DNA of 64,000 nucleotides from Anaerolineales bacterium (lineage in GTDB: Bacteria > Chloroflexota > Anaerolineae > 4572-78 > J111): positions 744,001 to 808,000 of the forward strand of contig JABTUW010000001.1 of the NCBI GenBank assembly GCA_015075185.1, written 5' to 3'. Numbering within the stretch: the stretch's first letter is position 1; each line of letters starts with the position of its first letter. The notes beneath the pieces are model-generated. The model ran no database searches, was not told the DNA's origin, and saw only the letters and a list, made by a program, of their open reading frames with translations. Positions 15,663-24,335 of the stretch are shown one piece after another. The position numbers and the translations under genes were made by a program.

Positions 15663-16088
15663 TTATTCCACTAACTGCGAATGGGTTGGAGGCCCAAAGA
15701 ATAGATGCCACCAGGCCTGGACCGGGGTTTGGACAATGAGTGCGGGTGAAACCTCTACAGAGTTAGCACTGGCAGCGGGAGCGACTTCCTCGGGCGTGGG
15801 CATAATTGCCAGGACGGTTTCACCGGGGCTGGCCCATTTTAGCTCACGTCGGGCTACTTCTTCCACATAGAGGTCGCTGGCTACGTAGCTGCGCCGGGCC
15901 AGCAAGCCGGCTTGCTGCTGACGAGCAATTTGTACCTCTTGGCTCAGGCGCTCGGCTTCACGCTGCACCCGATAGTTGGCCGCCGCCCGCCGCCCAAAAT
16001 CCACAATAAGGAAGATCGAAATGGACAGGGCAATAATTGCCACAAATTGAGCTATCGGTGCTTTGGAGCCGGGACGTTTTTTGGTCAC
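15663..16088 (-). CDS. septum formation initiator family protein (FtsB/DivIC-like)
   Basis: A 141-aa bitopic membrane protein: basic N-terminus, one membrane segment (about 13-30), a coiled coil (about 38-66) and the conserved V-E-E-V-A-R-R-E-L-K-W-A-S-P-G-E-T-V segment that marks this family. The rest is a low-complexity tail. FtsB/DivIC proteins link FtsL and FtsQ in the divisome outside the membrane. The start is a GTG with AAGGAGAGG just upstream. The gene is single, next to the tRNA. Residue length is slightly above the usual 90-120, owing to the tail. Confidence 0.8.
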   Translation of the reverse strand: MTKKRPGSKAPIAQFVAIIALSISIFLIVDFGRRAAANYRVQREAERLSQEVQIARQQQAGLLARRSYVASDLYVEEVARRELKWASPGETVLAIMPTPEEVAPAASANSVEVSPALIVQTPVQAWWHLFFGPPTHSQLVE

Positions 16089-16241
16089 AACCTCTCCTTA
16101 GCCGACGTTGTCTTTTTATCATACAATAATCCAAATAATATGTCAACTCGTTTATGTAAAACTAATCTATGGGACTAACAGAGACAAAATCCCCGCTGCC
16201 ACAATTTCTGTTACCCCATCGGTTCAGACGGTCTCGATAGT

Positions 16242-16898
16242 TTAGATTTTGTGAGCCAAATTGAGACGAAAGCCATGCCCCCGCACCGTTTCAACATACT
16301 TACTGTCCGGGTCAATTTCGGCAATACGTTCCCGTAGACGCCGAGCCAGGGCGTCTATAGCTTGCTCCGACACGCCTTCGGCTTCCTCATCAGACCAGAC
16401 CACGGCAATAACTTCATCTCGCGACACCACGTTACCAGCATTCCTATACAAGAGTTCCAGCAGATTGTACTGGGCAAGTGAAAGAGGGGGGGTAATCTCT
16501 TTGTCCATCACCCAGACCCGCTTGGCCGACAGGTCCATTTTGAGTGATGGTTTTTGTTTATAATCAAGTATAATGGGTGCAGTCGCCTCATCCTCCACAA
16601 ACGTCAGTTTGGCGCACAGAGCAATCCCCACCTCATCCCCGTTGCGGATCAGTCTCGGTTTTTGGGAGACCGCCTCGCCGTTTAAGAACGTGCCATTTTT
16701 GCTACCCAAATCGCGGAGGGTATAGCCTTCGAGGGTTTGGGTAATTTCGGCATGCCGCCGGGAGACTTGCCGGTCGTCAATTTGGATATCACTATCGGCC
16801 TCGCGGCCAATAATCATCGTTCGTTTAACCAAAGGCCACTGCGTTTTGGGGCTGTTACCTTCATGCACTAACAGCATGGCCACTTCTTGGTTAGACAT
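16242..16898 (-). CDS. FHA domain plus winged-helix transcriptional regulator
   Basis: A 218-aa protein joining an N-terminal FHA domain (G-R at 31-32, S-R-R-H at 46-49, D-L-G-S-K-N-G-T about 63-70) to a C-terminal OmpR/PhoB-type winged helix (about 125-215, with S-R-D-E-V-I-A-V-V-W and V-E-T-V-R-G-H-G-F-R). FHA reads phosphothreonine, so this is a regulator steered by a Ser/Thr kinase rather than by a receiver domain. It is divergent from the kinase at 17029, with about 130 bp between them, which suggests that kinase as partner. Its ribosome site, GGAGG, is clear. Confidence 0.88.
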   Translation of the reverse strand: MSNQEVAMLLVHEGNSPKTQWPLVKRTMIIGREADSDIQIDDRQVSRRHAEITQTLEGYTLRDLGSKNGTFLNGEAVSQKPRLIRNGDEVGIALCAKLTFVEDEATAPIILDYKQKPSLKMDLSAKRVWVMDKEITPPLSLAQYNLLELLYRNAGNVVSRDEVIAVVWSDEEAEGVSEQAIDALARRLRERIAEIDPDSKYVETVRGHGFRLNLAHKI

Positions 16899-17028
16899 AA
16901 CAATTACCTCCTACCTTGATTGACAACGGGACTTTCGGCTTTTGACAGAAACCCTTTATGTGATTAAGCTATCAGTGTGGTAGAATTTATGGCTTGCAGG
17001 TTTTACCACACCGGGGAGAAGAAGAGAC

Positions 17029-18069
17029 ATGTCGGGAATATTAAGCCCTGGTACCATTTTATGGTCCCGCTACCGCATTTTAGACCTGGTGGGTCAGGGG
17101 GGTATGGGAGCCATTTACCGGGCTGAAGATTTGCGCCTGGAAGGGCGCCTCTGTGCTATTAAAGAAGTTACCCCAGACCCCGGCGCTTCTAAAGAATACC
17201 AGGAACAAGCTCAGGCGGCCTTCCACCGGGAAGCCAGCGTCCTGGCTCGTCTGGATCATACTAATCTCCCCAAAGTTTCAGACTTTTTCCTTTTTAATGG
17301 CCGTGACTACTTGGTGATGGATTTTGTGCCCGGCCAGGACCTGCGCGAAATTATCGAACACACCCGGCACAAGCAAACGTTTATTCCCGAAGGGCAAGTC
17401 CTCACCTGGGCCGAACAGCTCATGAATGCCCTGGAATATCTACATCACCAAGACCCGCCGGTGCTCCACCGGGATATAAAACCTTCAAATATAAAATTAA
17501 CGCCTAACGGTACGATTAAATTAGTAGACTTCGGCCTGGTTAAGCTGCTTCACCCTGATGATAATCGAACCGTAACTGTTTTGCAAGGCCGGGCTACCAT
17601 TCAATATGCGCCGCTGGAGCAAATCGGCGGAGATAGTGGTTACACCGACGGCCGCTCGGATATCTATTCGCTGGGAGCCACGCTGTATCATCTGCTCACC
17701 AATGAGCCGCCGCCCGACGCTAAAACGCGCTATATTCGCCCCAAAGCTGAAACATCGTTAAGCATTAGGGAAATCAATCCGGAAGTTTCAACCCAAACCG
17801 AGCAAGCGATTCTCCACGCCCTGGGCTTGCATCCAGAAGATCGCCCTGACAACATTCAACAATTCCATCGCGAACTCCTGAGCGGTGCGCCCATTGTGAT
17901 TAACGGCCGGACCACCAACGGCTGGCGTTTTGCTTTCTGGCGCAACCGGGTCCTGTTGGCCTTGATTGCCGCACTTTTAACTCTGGCGGTTATCCTCACC
18001 TTTACTCCCGGCCTTTCCGGCCTCAATTCAACCTCAGGAACCCCCCCCATCAGCGAAGTCAGCCGCTAA
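17029..18069 (+). CDS. membrane Ser/Thr protein kinase
   Basis: A 346-aa Hanks-type kinase. Glycine loop G-Q-G-G-M-G-A-I-Y (22-30), Lys45, catalytic H-R-D-I-K-P-S-N (147-154), D-F-G (167-169) and D-G-R-S-D-I-Y-S-L-G are all present, so it should be active. A basic stretch leads to one membrane segment (about 307-327) and a short outer tail without a sensing domain. The tail is only about 20 residues, so input must come from the membrane or partners. It faces the FHA regulator gene across a shared upstream region and likely controls it. Confidence 0.92.
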   Translation: MSGILSPGTILWSRYRILDLVGQGGMGAIYRAEDLRLEGRLCAIKEVTPDPGASKEYQEQAQAAFHREASVLARLDHTNLPKVSDFFLFNGRDYLVMDFVPGQDLREIIEHTRHKQTFIPEGQVLTWAEQLMNALEYLHHQDPPVLHRDIKPSNIKLTPNGTIKLVDFGLVKLLHPDDNRTVTVLQGRATIQYAPLEQIGGDSGYTDGRSDIYSLGATLYHLLTNEPPPDAKTRYIRPKAETSLSIREINPEVSTQTEQAILHALGLHPEDRPDNIQQFHRELLSGAPIVINGRTTNGWRFAFWRNRVLLALIAALLTLAVILTFTPGLSGLNSTSGTPPISEVSR

Positions 18070-18077
18070 TTCCGGCT

Positions 18078-18101
18078 GAGGCCAGAGCAAGCTCTGGCCT
18101 C
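18078..18101. terminator. hairpin between convergent kinase and glycosidase genes
   Basis: GAGGCCAGAGC pairs with GCTCTGGCCTC around a 2-nt loop, 8 bp past the kinase stop and just before the stop of the opposing gene. The U-tract is weak. Confidence 0.6.
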
Positions 18102-18103
18102 CA

Positions 18104-21100
18104 TTACGTTACCTCTTCATCAGATTTTATCCTCGCTAAGGAAACCCCTTGACTGGACCATTTTGACCCAAAAATCCGGCCTGGTTTCAAATACCAAATC
18201 ACGGTGCCGACAATGGCACACAACAGGCTGACCAGCGGCGTAACCCAGTGACCCGCTGCTCCCTGCTCGATGAGCATCCCAAAAAAGCCCGACCGGGGCC
18301 AGGCCAGGGCCACGATGGTGTAAAGCACATATCCCACCAAACCAAAGGCTATGGCCACCAGAGCTGAACGGACCCGCTCTTCTAAAAGTAAACGGTCTCC
18401 ACCCAGAGTAAAAGATATACCGGCAATGACAAGCATACCTAACAATGAGTAAACCAAATCAATGGCATTAACCGGTCGGGGGGGAGGCTGAATCGAGGAG
18501 GAAGGCGGCATGATAGGGGTCGGAGAGGGTACGGGAGTTCGAGTCGGGGTCGGGGTTTGGCTGGGAGTGGGGGTTATTGTCGGGGTTTCGGTTGGAAACG
18601 GGGTAAAGGTCGCTGTCGGGGTTGGCGTTTCGACAATGCCGGGACCAATATTAAAGACAACGGATTGTACCGCCAATTCACTGGAAGCCTTAACCTGGAG
18701 CGGCGTATCACGCTCTTTAATAATAGGAATCTGAGCCACCCCTCGGGTGGTCTGAGCGGTCAGGGGTTCCAGCGATAGCCCTTCCAGGGGATAATATCTT
18801 AGAAAATTGACCAGCGTCCCATCCGGGACGGGATGGCCGTTTTTGTCCATAATCACGCTGGTTCTAAACATGATCCCCTCACCCACCTGTAAATCTATAA
18901 CAGTTAGCGGTGGGTTTCGCTCGGTCAGAGGCGTAATTGTGCCGTTCTTGCCAATTTTATGCAGCGGTTGAAGTTGAATCGTTTGGCCGGGGTCGGGGCT
19001 GAGATCAAGGGGACCGATAGCCGGAATAGTTACCGGCGCAGCGCCGGCCGGCTCAAATTGTTGAAATAACAAGCGCGCGGCTGCTTCCAGATAGGCCGGA
19101 CCTTTACTGTAAAAACCGTAATAGGCGGTCAACTGGCTAATCTCTGTTTCATCCAAAAAATAGGGCGCATTAAAGGCAAACAAGATCAGATTTTTGTTGC
19201 GCAATTGTTCGTAGCGATTTCTAAGCAGCGCCTTGACCGCATCGGATTGGGGGGCTGTATCCACATTGACATCAAGCATGGCAAAAATTATCCAATTGGC
19301 CGACTGCAGTAGCTGTTCCGTTTGTTCATTCTCAGGTGAAGGCTGTCCTGTCAGTAGATTCTTAAGAAATGAGAAACCCAGGCTGTTAATCTGTTCCGGT
19401 AATACTTGTCCGGTCGCATTCGGACCAAACAACTGAAGTAAAATTTCTTGTAAGCGGGTGGGCGGTATAAAAGAAAATTCCGGACAGAATGGACAATCCC
19501 GACCCGTACGATCATCGGTAAAAATGAGGATCTGGTCTCCCGGCTGGGGAACACCGGGCAGGGCATTGCCGCCTGGTGAGGTAGCGGGAGTGATCAGTGT
19601 CGCTCCTTCTCGGGCGATCCGGTCAAGATCAAGGGTGATATTGTTCAACAACCCCAAATTTTCAAAGGGTTTTTGAACATTCGTCTGCAAGACATTGTTA
19701 CTATAAATTTTAAGCTTGGCTTTAATAATCCGTCGCACCGCTTTATCAACGGCCGTCTGAAAATTAGCTTCGCTGGCATACTTTTCCTGAAAAAAGCCAA
19801 TCGCGTTTTTAATATTGGCCAGTTGGGCGGCTGCATCCTCGCCTCTAAAAGCAAAATCCTGCAGAAATAACACATCACTGCCGGCCAGAAAAGCATTCTG
19901 GACCAGCAGCCGCGCCGGAAAGCTTTCTTGAGTCGTCCCTACAATTCCTTCGAGAGCGGCCGGCGCTCCCAGGGGCGCACTGACAATTAAGCCCCTATTC
20001 TCCCGCCACGGAGCGATCTCTTTTAAGGCCAAAATCGTGGCCAAGTTCCTGGCATCGAGGCTAATGGGCAGGTTCCCTTGCAGGCCCTGATAGCGCGTGT
20101 GGGCAGTCATCAAGCCGTCGGTGACGCCATCCCGGTCATTAGAGTCAAGATTGGTAACTTTGAAGAAGGGTAGTAACTCTTTACGCTGCAATTCGTCGAG
20201 CGATTTGTAAATGGTCGGCACGCCCTCATTAATCGCCCGATCGCTGCTGCCGAAACCCGGAAAATGTTTGGCCACGGTGAGAATTTGGCCATTACCGCCC
20301 TGGTGGACGCCTCTAATATACGCCTCACCCATTTCACCCACCCAAAAAGGATGGCCACCAAAGGTCCGCGTTCCTAAAGAGCCGCCTCGCTCTGGACGTG
20401 GATTATCCAATACATCGAGCGAAGGACCAAAGAGCATATTGATCCCCAACAGCGTCAGCTCCTGCCCAACCACCTGACCGACCAGTCTCGCATTCTCCGG
20501 GTTCCAGGTGGCCCCCAAAGCCATCTCATTGGGTACCTCGACCAGATTGCCACCCCGAATTTGAGTGTAGGGGAAACCATCCCCTTCATGATTGACGGCA
20601 ATAAAAAGAGGCAGAGGGGTGTATTTCTCCACCCCGTTCACTGGCGCAGAGGGCGTAATAGTGGCCGTAGCGGTCAGCGAACTCGTCCCACTGATTTCAG
20701 GCGGCGGTGGTGTTTGGGCCAGGGCTTGCAGAGAATTTGTCAGGGCTAAAACCTGGGAGGGCGTGCCTTGATAATTGATAAAATTCTGGTTTTCTGCTGA
20801 AATATAAACACCGCCAACCCGGTATCGCTGAATCAATTCGGCAATGGCCGAGTTGAGACCGACCTGGTTGCCTCTGAAAGAAACCATAAATAACTGCCCG
20901 ACTCGCTCATTGGGGGTCAGCGCGGCAAAAATGGTTTCAATCATAATCGGATCAGGCTCGTTGGCCGTCTCCTGGGCTTCAACGGCAGCAGGTTGGCTGG
21001 AACTTAAGCCGAAGGCAGCGATTATTATCAGAATAAAAAGAATATAAGCTTGAAATTTTGGCGGGGTCTGTCTCACTGTGTTTCCCTGACTTGTACGCAT
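18104..21100 (-). CDS. glycoside hydrolase family 3 protein with Thr/Pro linker and membrane anchor
   Basis: About 998 aa from ATG 21100; an in-frame TTG 36 bp upstream is the other choice. After a signal-like segment (about 16-40) comes a family 3 beta-N-acetylhexosaminidase-type barrel with V-G-Q-L-F, K-H-F-P-G-F-G (278-284) and a D-G-L-M-T-A-H segment. A second alpha/beta domain follows, then a beta-rich region, a Thr/Pro-rich stretch (T-P-T-P-T repeats) and three C-terminal membrane segments. It probably cuts N-acetylglucosaminyl bonds in cell-surface or peptidoglycan material outside the cell. It is longer than NagZ (about 340 aa). It follows rsmG on the same strand by 60 bp. Confidence 0.85.
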   Translation of the reverse strand: MRTSQGNTVRQTPPKFQAYILFILIIIAAFGLSSSQPAAVEAQETANEPDPIMIETIFAALTPNERVGQLFMVSFRGNQVGLNSAIAELIQRYRVGGVYISAENQNFINYQGTPSQVLALTNSLQALAQTPPPPEISGTSSLTATATITPSAPVNGVEKYTPLPLFIAVNHEGDGFPYTQIRGGNLVEVPNEMALGATWNPENARLVGQVVGQELTLLGINMLFGPSLDVLDNPRPERGGSLGTRTFGGHPFWVGEMGEAYIRGVHQGGNGQILTVAKHFPGFGSSDRAINEGVPTIYKSLDELQRKELLPFFKVTNLDSNDRDGVTDGLMTAHTRYQGLQGNLPISLDARNLATILALKEIAPWRENRGLIVSAPLGAPAALEGIVGTTQESFPARLLVQNAFLAGSDVLFLQDFAFRGEDAAAQLANIKNAIGFFQEKYASEANFQTAVDKAVRRIIKAKLKIYSNNVLQTNVQKPFENLGLLNNITLDLDRIAREGATLITPATSPGGNALPGVPQPGDQILIFTDDRTGRDCPFCPEFSFIPPTRLQEILLQLFGPNATGQVLPEQINSLGFSFLKNLLTGQPSPENEQTEQLLQSANWIIFAMLDVNVDTAPQSDAVKALLRNRYEQLRNKNLILFAFNAPYFLDETEISQLTAYYGFYSKGPAYLEAAARLLFQQFEPAGAAPVTIPAIGPLDLSPDPGQTIQLQPLHKIGKNGTITPLTERNPPLTVIDLQVGEGIMFRTSVIMDKNGHPVPDGTLVNFLRYYPLEGLSLEPLTAQTTRGVAQIPIIKERDTPLQVKASSELAVQSVVFNIGPGIVETPTPTATFTPFPTETPTITPTPSQTPTPTRTPVPSPTPIMPPSSSIQPPPRPVNAIDLVYSLLGMLVIAGISFTLGGDRLLLEERVRSALVAIAFGLVGYVLYTIVALAWPRSGFFGMLIEQGAAGHWVTPLVSLLCAIVGTVIWYLKPGRIFGSKWSSQGVSLARIKSDEEVT

Positions 21101-21159
21101 TGCCAAAAGTATACTGCCAATGCCAGGTCTCGTCAACAGCAGTTCTGACCGTAATGATT

Positions 21160-21873
21160 CTAAATTGGTTTTTTGGCTGGCAACCCGGGCCGGCGGGGAT
21201 ACTGGGGTGGAGTTACTTTGTTTTTTTGGATGACCACCACATGCCGTTCTGCATCTAACCCTGGCACCCTCACCGTCAGGGTCTGGCTGACTTTGCCGCC
21301 CAGAATACCCAGAGCATTGGCGGCCGCTTTGATTTCAGCGGCAGGGTGCTGGCCTTTTTGGACAATAACTCGACCTCCCACTTTTACGAGTGGCAGCGTA
21401 TATTCGGCCAGCACCGGCAGAGGGGCCACGGCGCGAGCTACGGCCGCATCGTAGCGTTCACGCTGGTCAGGGCGGCGGCCCGCTTCTTCGGCGCGGGCAG
21501 TGAGAACAGTCACGCCGGTCAACTTTCAGACCTGCACGATATGGTCCAGAAAAGCCGTTTTTTTGCCGGTCGCCTCCAACAGGGTCAACCGCAGGTCAGA
21601 CAGCGCGATTTTGAGAGGCAAACCGGGAAAACCGGCGCCGCTGCCCACGTCAATCAGTGTCAAATCAGGCGGCAAGTCCGACAGCACCTGATAAACGGAC
21701 AGCGAGTCAAGGAAGTGCTTAATCACAATTTCCTGGGGTTCGACAATGCTGGTCAAATTGACCCGCTCGTTCCAGGCGATGAGTTCCTGGCTGTAGCGTT
21801 CAAAGGCGTTGAGTTGAGCTTCACTAAGCGAGAGATTAAATTGTTGAGCGCCATCCCGGAGGACTTGTTGCAT
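21160..21873 (-). pseudogene. rsmG: 16S rRNA m7G527 methyltransferase gene with an in-frame TGA
   Basis: Residues 1-115 are a normal RsmG N-terminus with the SAM site I-D-V-G-S-G-A-G-F-P-G-L-P-L-K and L-L-E-A-T-G-K-K-T-A-F-L. Codon 116 is TGA (21526-21528). The same frame then continues K-L-T-G-V-T-V-L-T-A-R-A-E-E-A and V-A-R-A-V-A to the normal end at 21160, giving full length (about 237 aa). So a single substitution splits an otherwise intact gene. TGA is a true stop elsewhere in the window. Loss of RsmG gives mild streptomycin resistance in other bacteria. Sequencing error is the other simple reading. It follows rnz by 11 bp. Confidence 0.88.
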
Positions 21874-21884
21874 TGAGGGCAGCT

Positions 21885-22805
21885 TTACTTCTCTTTGACC
21901 ACCTTAATCCGGTCAAAATCACGGGCGATGATGGTATTGGGGAAGATAGCGCGGGCCTCGTTGAGCACATCCTGCTCCCGGTAGCGGCGGGAGATATGGG
22001 TCAGGTAAAGCTGCTCGACCTGGGCTTCGCGGGCCAGATGAGCTGCCTGGGCGGCGGTAAGATGGCTGAACTGGCGGGCCATTTCCGCATCCTCGTTAAG
22101 GTAAGTCGCCTCGATGACCAGCGCGTCGGCCTGGTGGGCTACGTCCAGCAGGTTGTCGGTGCGGCCGGCGTCGCCGACAAACACGAGTTTGGCGCCAGGG
22201 ATTTCGGGACCGAGCACATCATCGGGCTGAATGTGCCGCCCATTCGCTAAAGTAATGGTCTCTCCAGCGACCAATTTGCGCCGCTCCGGGCCAAACGGCA
22301 CGCCCAGCACCTCGGCTTTCTCGTTCAGAAAGGGATGGCGTGACTTTTCCTCAAATAGAAACCCGAAACAATCGGCTCCCCGGTGAAAAACCGGAAAGGC
22401 GCTGAGTTGAAAGGTACTATCTTCCATAATCAGGCCGGGCTGCAAAGGGATAAATTCCAGCTTGATGGGTAACTTTTCCCCCCGCAAAACCACTTTCAGC
22501 AGTAAATCTTTGACCCGCTCCAACGTCCACTGGCCGCCGTAAATTTCTAACTTTTCAATCGTTTCCCACCGGCTAAAGGTCGAAACAAGACCGCCCAACC
22601 CCAAAATATGATCCAGGTGGCCGTGAGTGAGCAATATTTTATTGAGCCGCTTAAAACCCAGGTTACTCTGCAAAATCTGGCGCTGCGTGCCCTCGCCACA
22701 GTCAATCAAAAAGCGGTACTCTTTGTACAGCACCGCATTGGCCGAAAGTCCCCGGTGTACCGACGGCGCGGAAGCAGAAGTCCCCAGGAAAACCAGTTCA
22801 AACAT
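21885..22805 (-). CDS. rnz: ribonuclease Z
   Basis: About 306 aa, start at ATG 22805 ([10 protein letters not shown]), chosen because all upstream codons lack family similarity. Metallo-beta-lactamase fold with [18 protein letters not shown], and H-I-S-R-R-Y near the end: the zinc ligands of tRNase Z. It trims the 3' trailer of tRNA precursors that lack CCA, which fits the tRNA at 15.5 kb. It precedes rsmG and the GH3 gene on the same strand. Confidence 0.92.
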   Translation of the reverse strand: MFELVFLGTSASAPSVHRGLSANAVLYKEYRFLIDCGEGTQRQILQSNLGFKRLNKILLTHGHLDHILGLGGLVSTFSRWETIEKLEIYGGQWTLERVKDLLLKVVLRGEKLPIKLEFIPLQPGLIMEDSTFQLSAFPVFHRGADCFGFLFEEKSRHPFLNEKAEVLGVPFGPERRKLVAGETITLANGRHIQPDDVLGPEIPGAKLVFVGDAGRTDNLLDVAHQADALVIEATYLNEDAEMARQFSHLTAAQAAHLAREAQVEQLYLTHISRRYREQDVLNEARAIFPNTIIARDFDRIKVVKEK

Positions 22806-22914
22806 GAAGAGTGAATCCCTTAACGAAAATTGGGTTATTTTAGTCATCAGTAACCAGATGTCAGTCGTCAGTAAAAACAAATAATCTGGCTACTAATTAC
22901 TGACCACTGACATC

Positions 22915-23658
22915 TCACTGTGGAATATCGTTGCGGGTCAACCACAAGATATCGGTAGATTTCAGTAGGATAACTTGATTAGGAAGAGGTTGCAAATCGG
23001 AAGCTGGCAGATTAGCTCTGCCCTTGGGAGGAGGTTGAGAGGCGGGACGGTGGCATACATTGCGCAGGGCCAGTTCAACCGTATTCTCCTCATCGCCGAC
23101 CAGGCGCATACTGTGCAGATCGCCCTCAAAGTACTCACCATTGCGCATCTGGAGGTGCAGGTGGGGTGGAATTAAATTGAGTTTCAGCGGCTCAACTTGC
23201 AGGATGGTGTGCCACAGCAAGAATGGCTCCGGCGGGTCTTCGTCAAGCAAGAACCGCCACCACCTGGGCCGGTTGGCGGCCGTGCGATACCCTAAAAATG
23301 TAGCAAAGCGGCGAGCCAGGATCAGGCTCACCGCCAGGTAGAGAATAGCCATCAAGATCACAAAGGCCAGGACCGGCAGGGGGTAGCTGTCAATTGGCAT
23401 CGGCGGGCCAAGAATGTCGCTGACCGAGAGAAGTTCACCTCGAACGAACCAAACAGCCGCCAGACCCAGGGCAATGCCGGTCAGCAGGGTACCGTGGATT
23501 ATAGCGCTGCCGACCACAGCCAGAACGACCTGCTCAAAAGCGTCGGGGGTGCGGTAGTAGCGAGGACGGTAGGCGGTATAGGTCCGGGTAAAAAGAAAAC
23601 CAGGCGCGACGAAAAAAAGGAGCAGAATGATGCTTTGCAGGTCGAGGCTTAAACTCAT
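22915..23658 (-). CDS. membrane protein of DUF6338-like type
   Basis: A 247-aa protein with three membrane segments (about 8-25, 42-70 and 92-115) and a cytosolic C-terminal half of mostly beta strands ending in T-D-I-L-W-L-T-R. The layout (N-terminal A-P-G-F-L segment, later E-P-F-L-L-W) matches proteins grouped as DUF6338; I have not confirmed it by search. Its ATG overlaps the stop of the response regulator gene (TAA/ATG, four bases), so the two are translated together. Function unknown. Confidence 0.6.
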   Translation of the reverse strand: MSLSLDLQSIILLLFFVAPGFLFTRTYTAYRPRYYRTPDAFEQVVLAVVGSAIIHGTLLTGIALGLAAVWFVRGELLSVSDILGPPMPIDSYPLPVLAFVILMAILYLAVSLILARRFATFLGYRTAANRPRWWRFLLDEDPPEPFLLWHTILQVEPLKLNLIPPHLHLQMRNGEYFEGDLHSMRLVGDEENTVELALRNVCHRPASQPPPKGRANLPASDLQPLPNQVILLKSTDILWLTRNDIPQ

Positions 23659-24152
23659 TTATCTTTCCGATATTTTTGTAAAGGCCAACTGGACAGGTCT
23701 TCTGGAAAGCTGACGGTTTGGAGGGCACTGGCCGCTTGAATCGCTTCCGTTTTCTTCTTTTCTTTACGCTCTAATATCCTAAAAGCTTCACGCACTACAT
23801 CCCGGATATATTGGTAATTTTTGGCCAGGATACTTTTATCAATGAATTCAAAGATTTTATACTTTTCTTCGGCCTCTTCGCGCAGCTCTTTCTCCGGGTA
23901 GCCGGTGAGCACAATCGCATTGATCCGATGCTCGGCCAGTTGTTTGAGCAGCTCCATCCCCTGCCGGTCTTCTTCGTCAGTCGGGCTGAGGCGCAAATCC
24001 ACAATAACCAGCTCCGCCGACCGCTCGCGCACGACCTCCATGGCCGCTTGATAACTATCAACGGTTTTGACTTCAAAATCATTCCTGAGAATGTCCTGCA
24101 ATGTTGCTCGCCAATCCGGCACATCGTCAACAACCAAAACACGCTTACGCAT
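23655..24152 (-). CDS. single-domain response regulator with C-terminal tail
   Basis: About 165 aa from ATG 24152, which has a GGGAGGG ribosome site; an upstream extension lacks one. Receiver domain with D9-D10, phosphate acceptor Asp52 (V-I-V-D-L-R-L-S), T-G-Y and a lysine at F-I-D-K-S. No output domain: the last 40 residues are a charged helix and a short tail. It is translationally coupled to the DUF6338-like membrane gene. The histidine kinase at 24336 lies directly upstream on the same strand and is the likely partner. Confidence 0.88.
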   Translation of the reverse strand: MRKRVLVVDDVPDWRATLQDILRNDFEVKTVDSYQAAMEVVRERSAELVIVDLRLSPTDEEDRQGMELLKQLAEHRINAIVLTGYPEKELREEAEEKYKIFEFIDKSILAKNYQYIRDVVREAFRILERKEKKKTEAIQAASALQTVSFPEDLSSWPLQKYRKDK

Positions 24153-24212
24153 TTTTCCCTCCCAAATAAGCAAATCTGCTTCAACTATACAACCAACCAT
24201 AGCCGTAGACAT

Positions 24213-24335
24213 AGGAAGGTTGGAAGAATGAAAGGTTGGAATTTTTCTTCAGCCAACCTTCGAGCCGACGAAGTGGCCCGCAGAGGCCAAGACCCCCTAT
24301 GGGCAGCCCTCCAATCTTCCCATCTTACCCCATTT
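24213..24335. repeat. short gap with repeated AGGTTGGA motif
   Basis: AGGTTGGAA occurs twice (about 24213 and 24230) and CCAACCTT once on the other strand, giving a small hairpin. Similar word-repeats recur in other gaps of this window. Confidence 0.4.

Noticed and set aside
21526..21528. TGA in rsmG as a selenocysteine or Trp codon
   Set aside because: TGA ends several intact genes here, no SECIS-like hairpin was noticed after it, and RsmG has no Sec at this point in known families.
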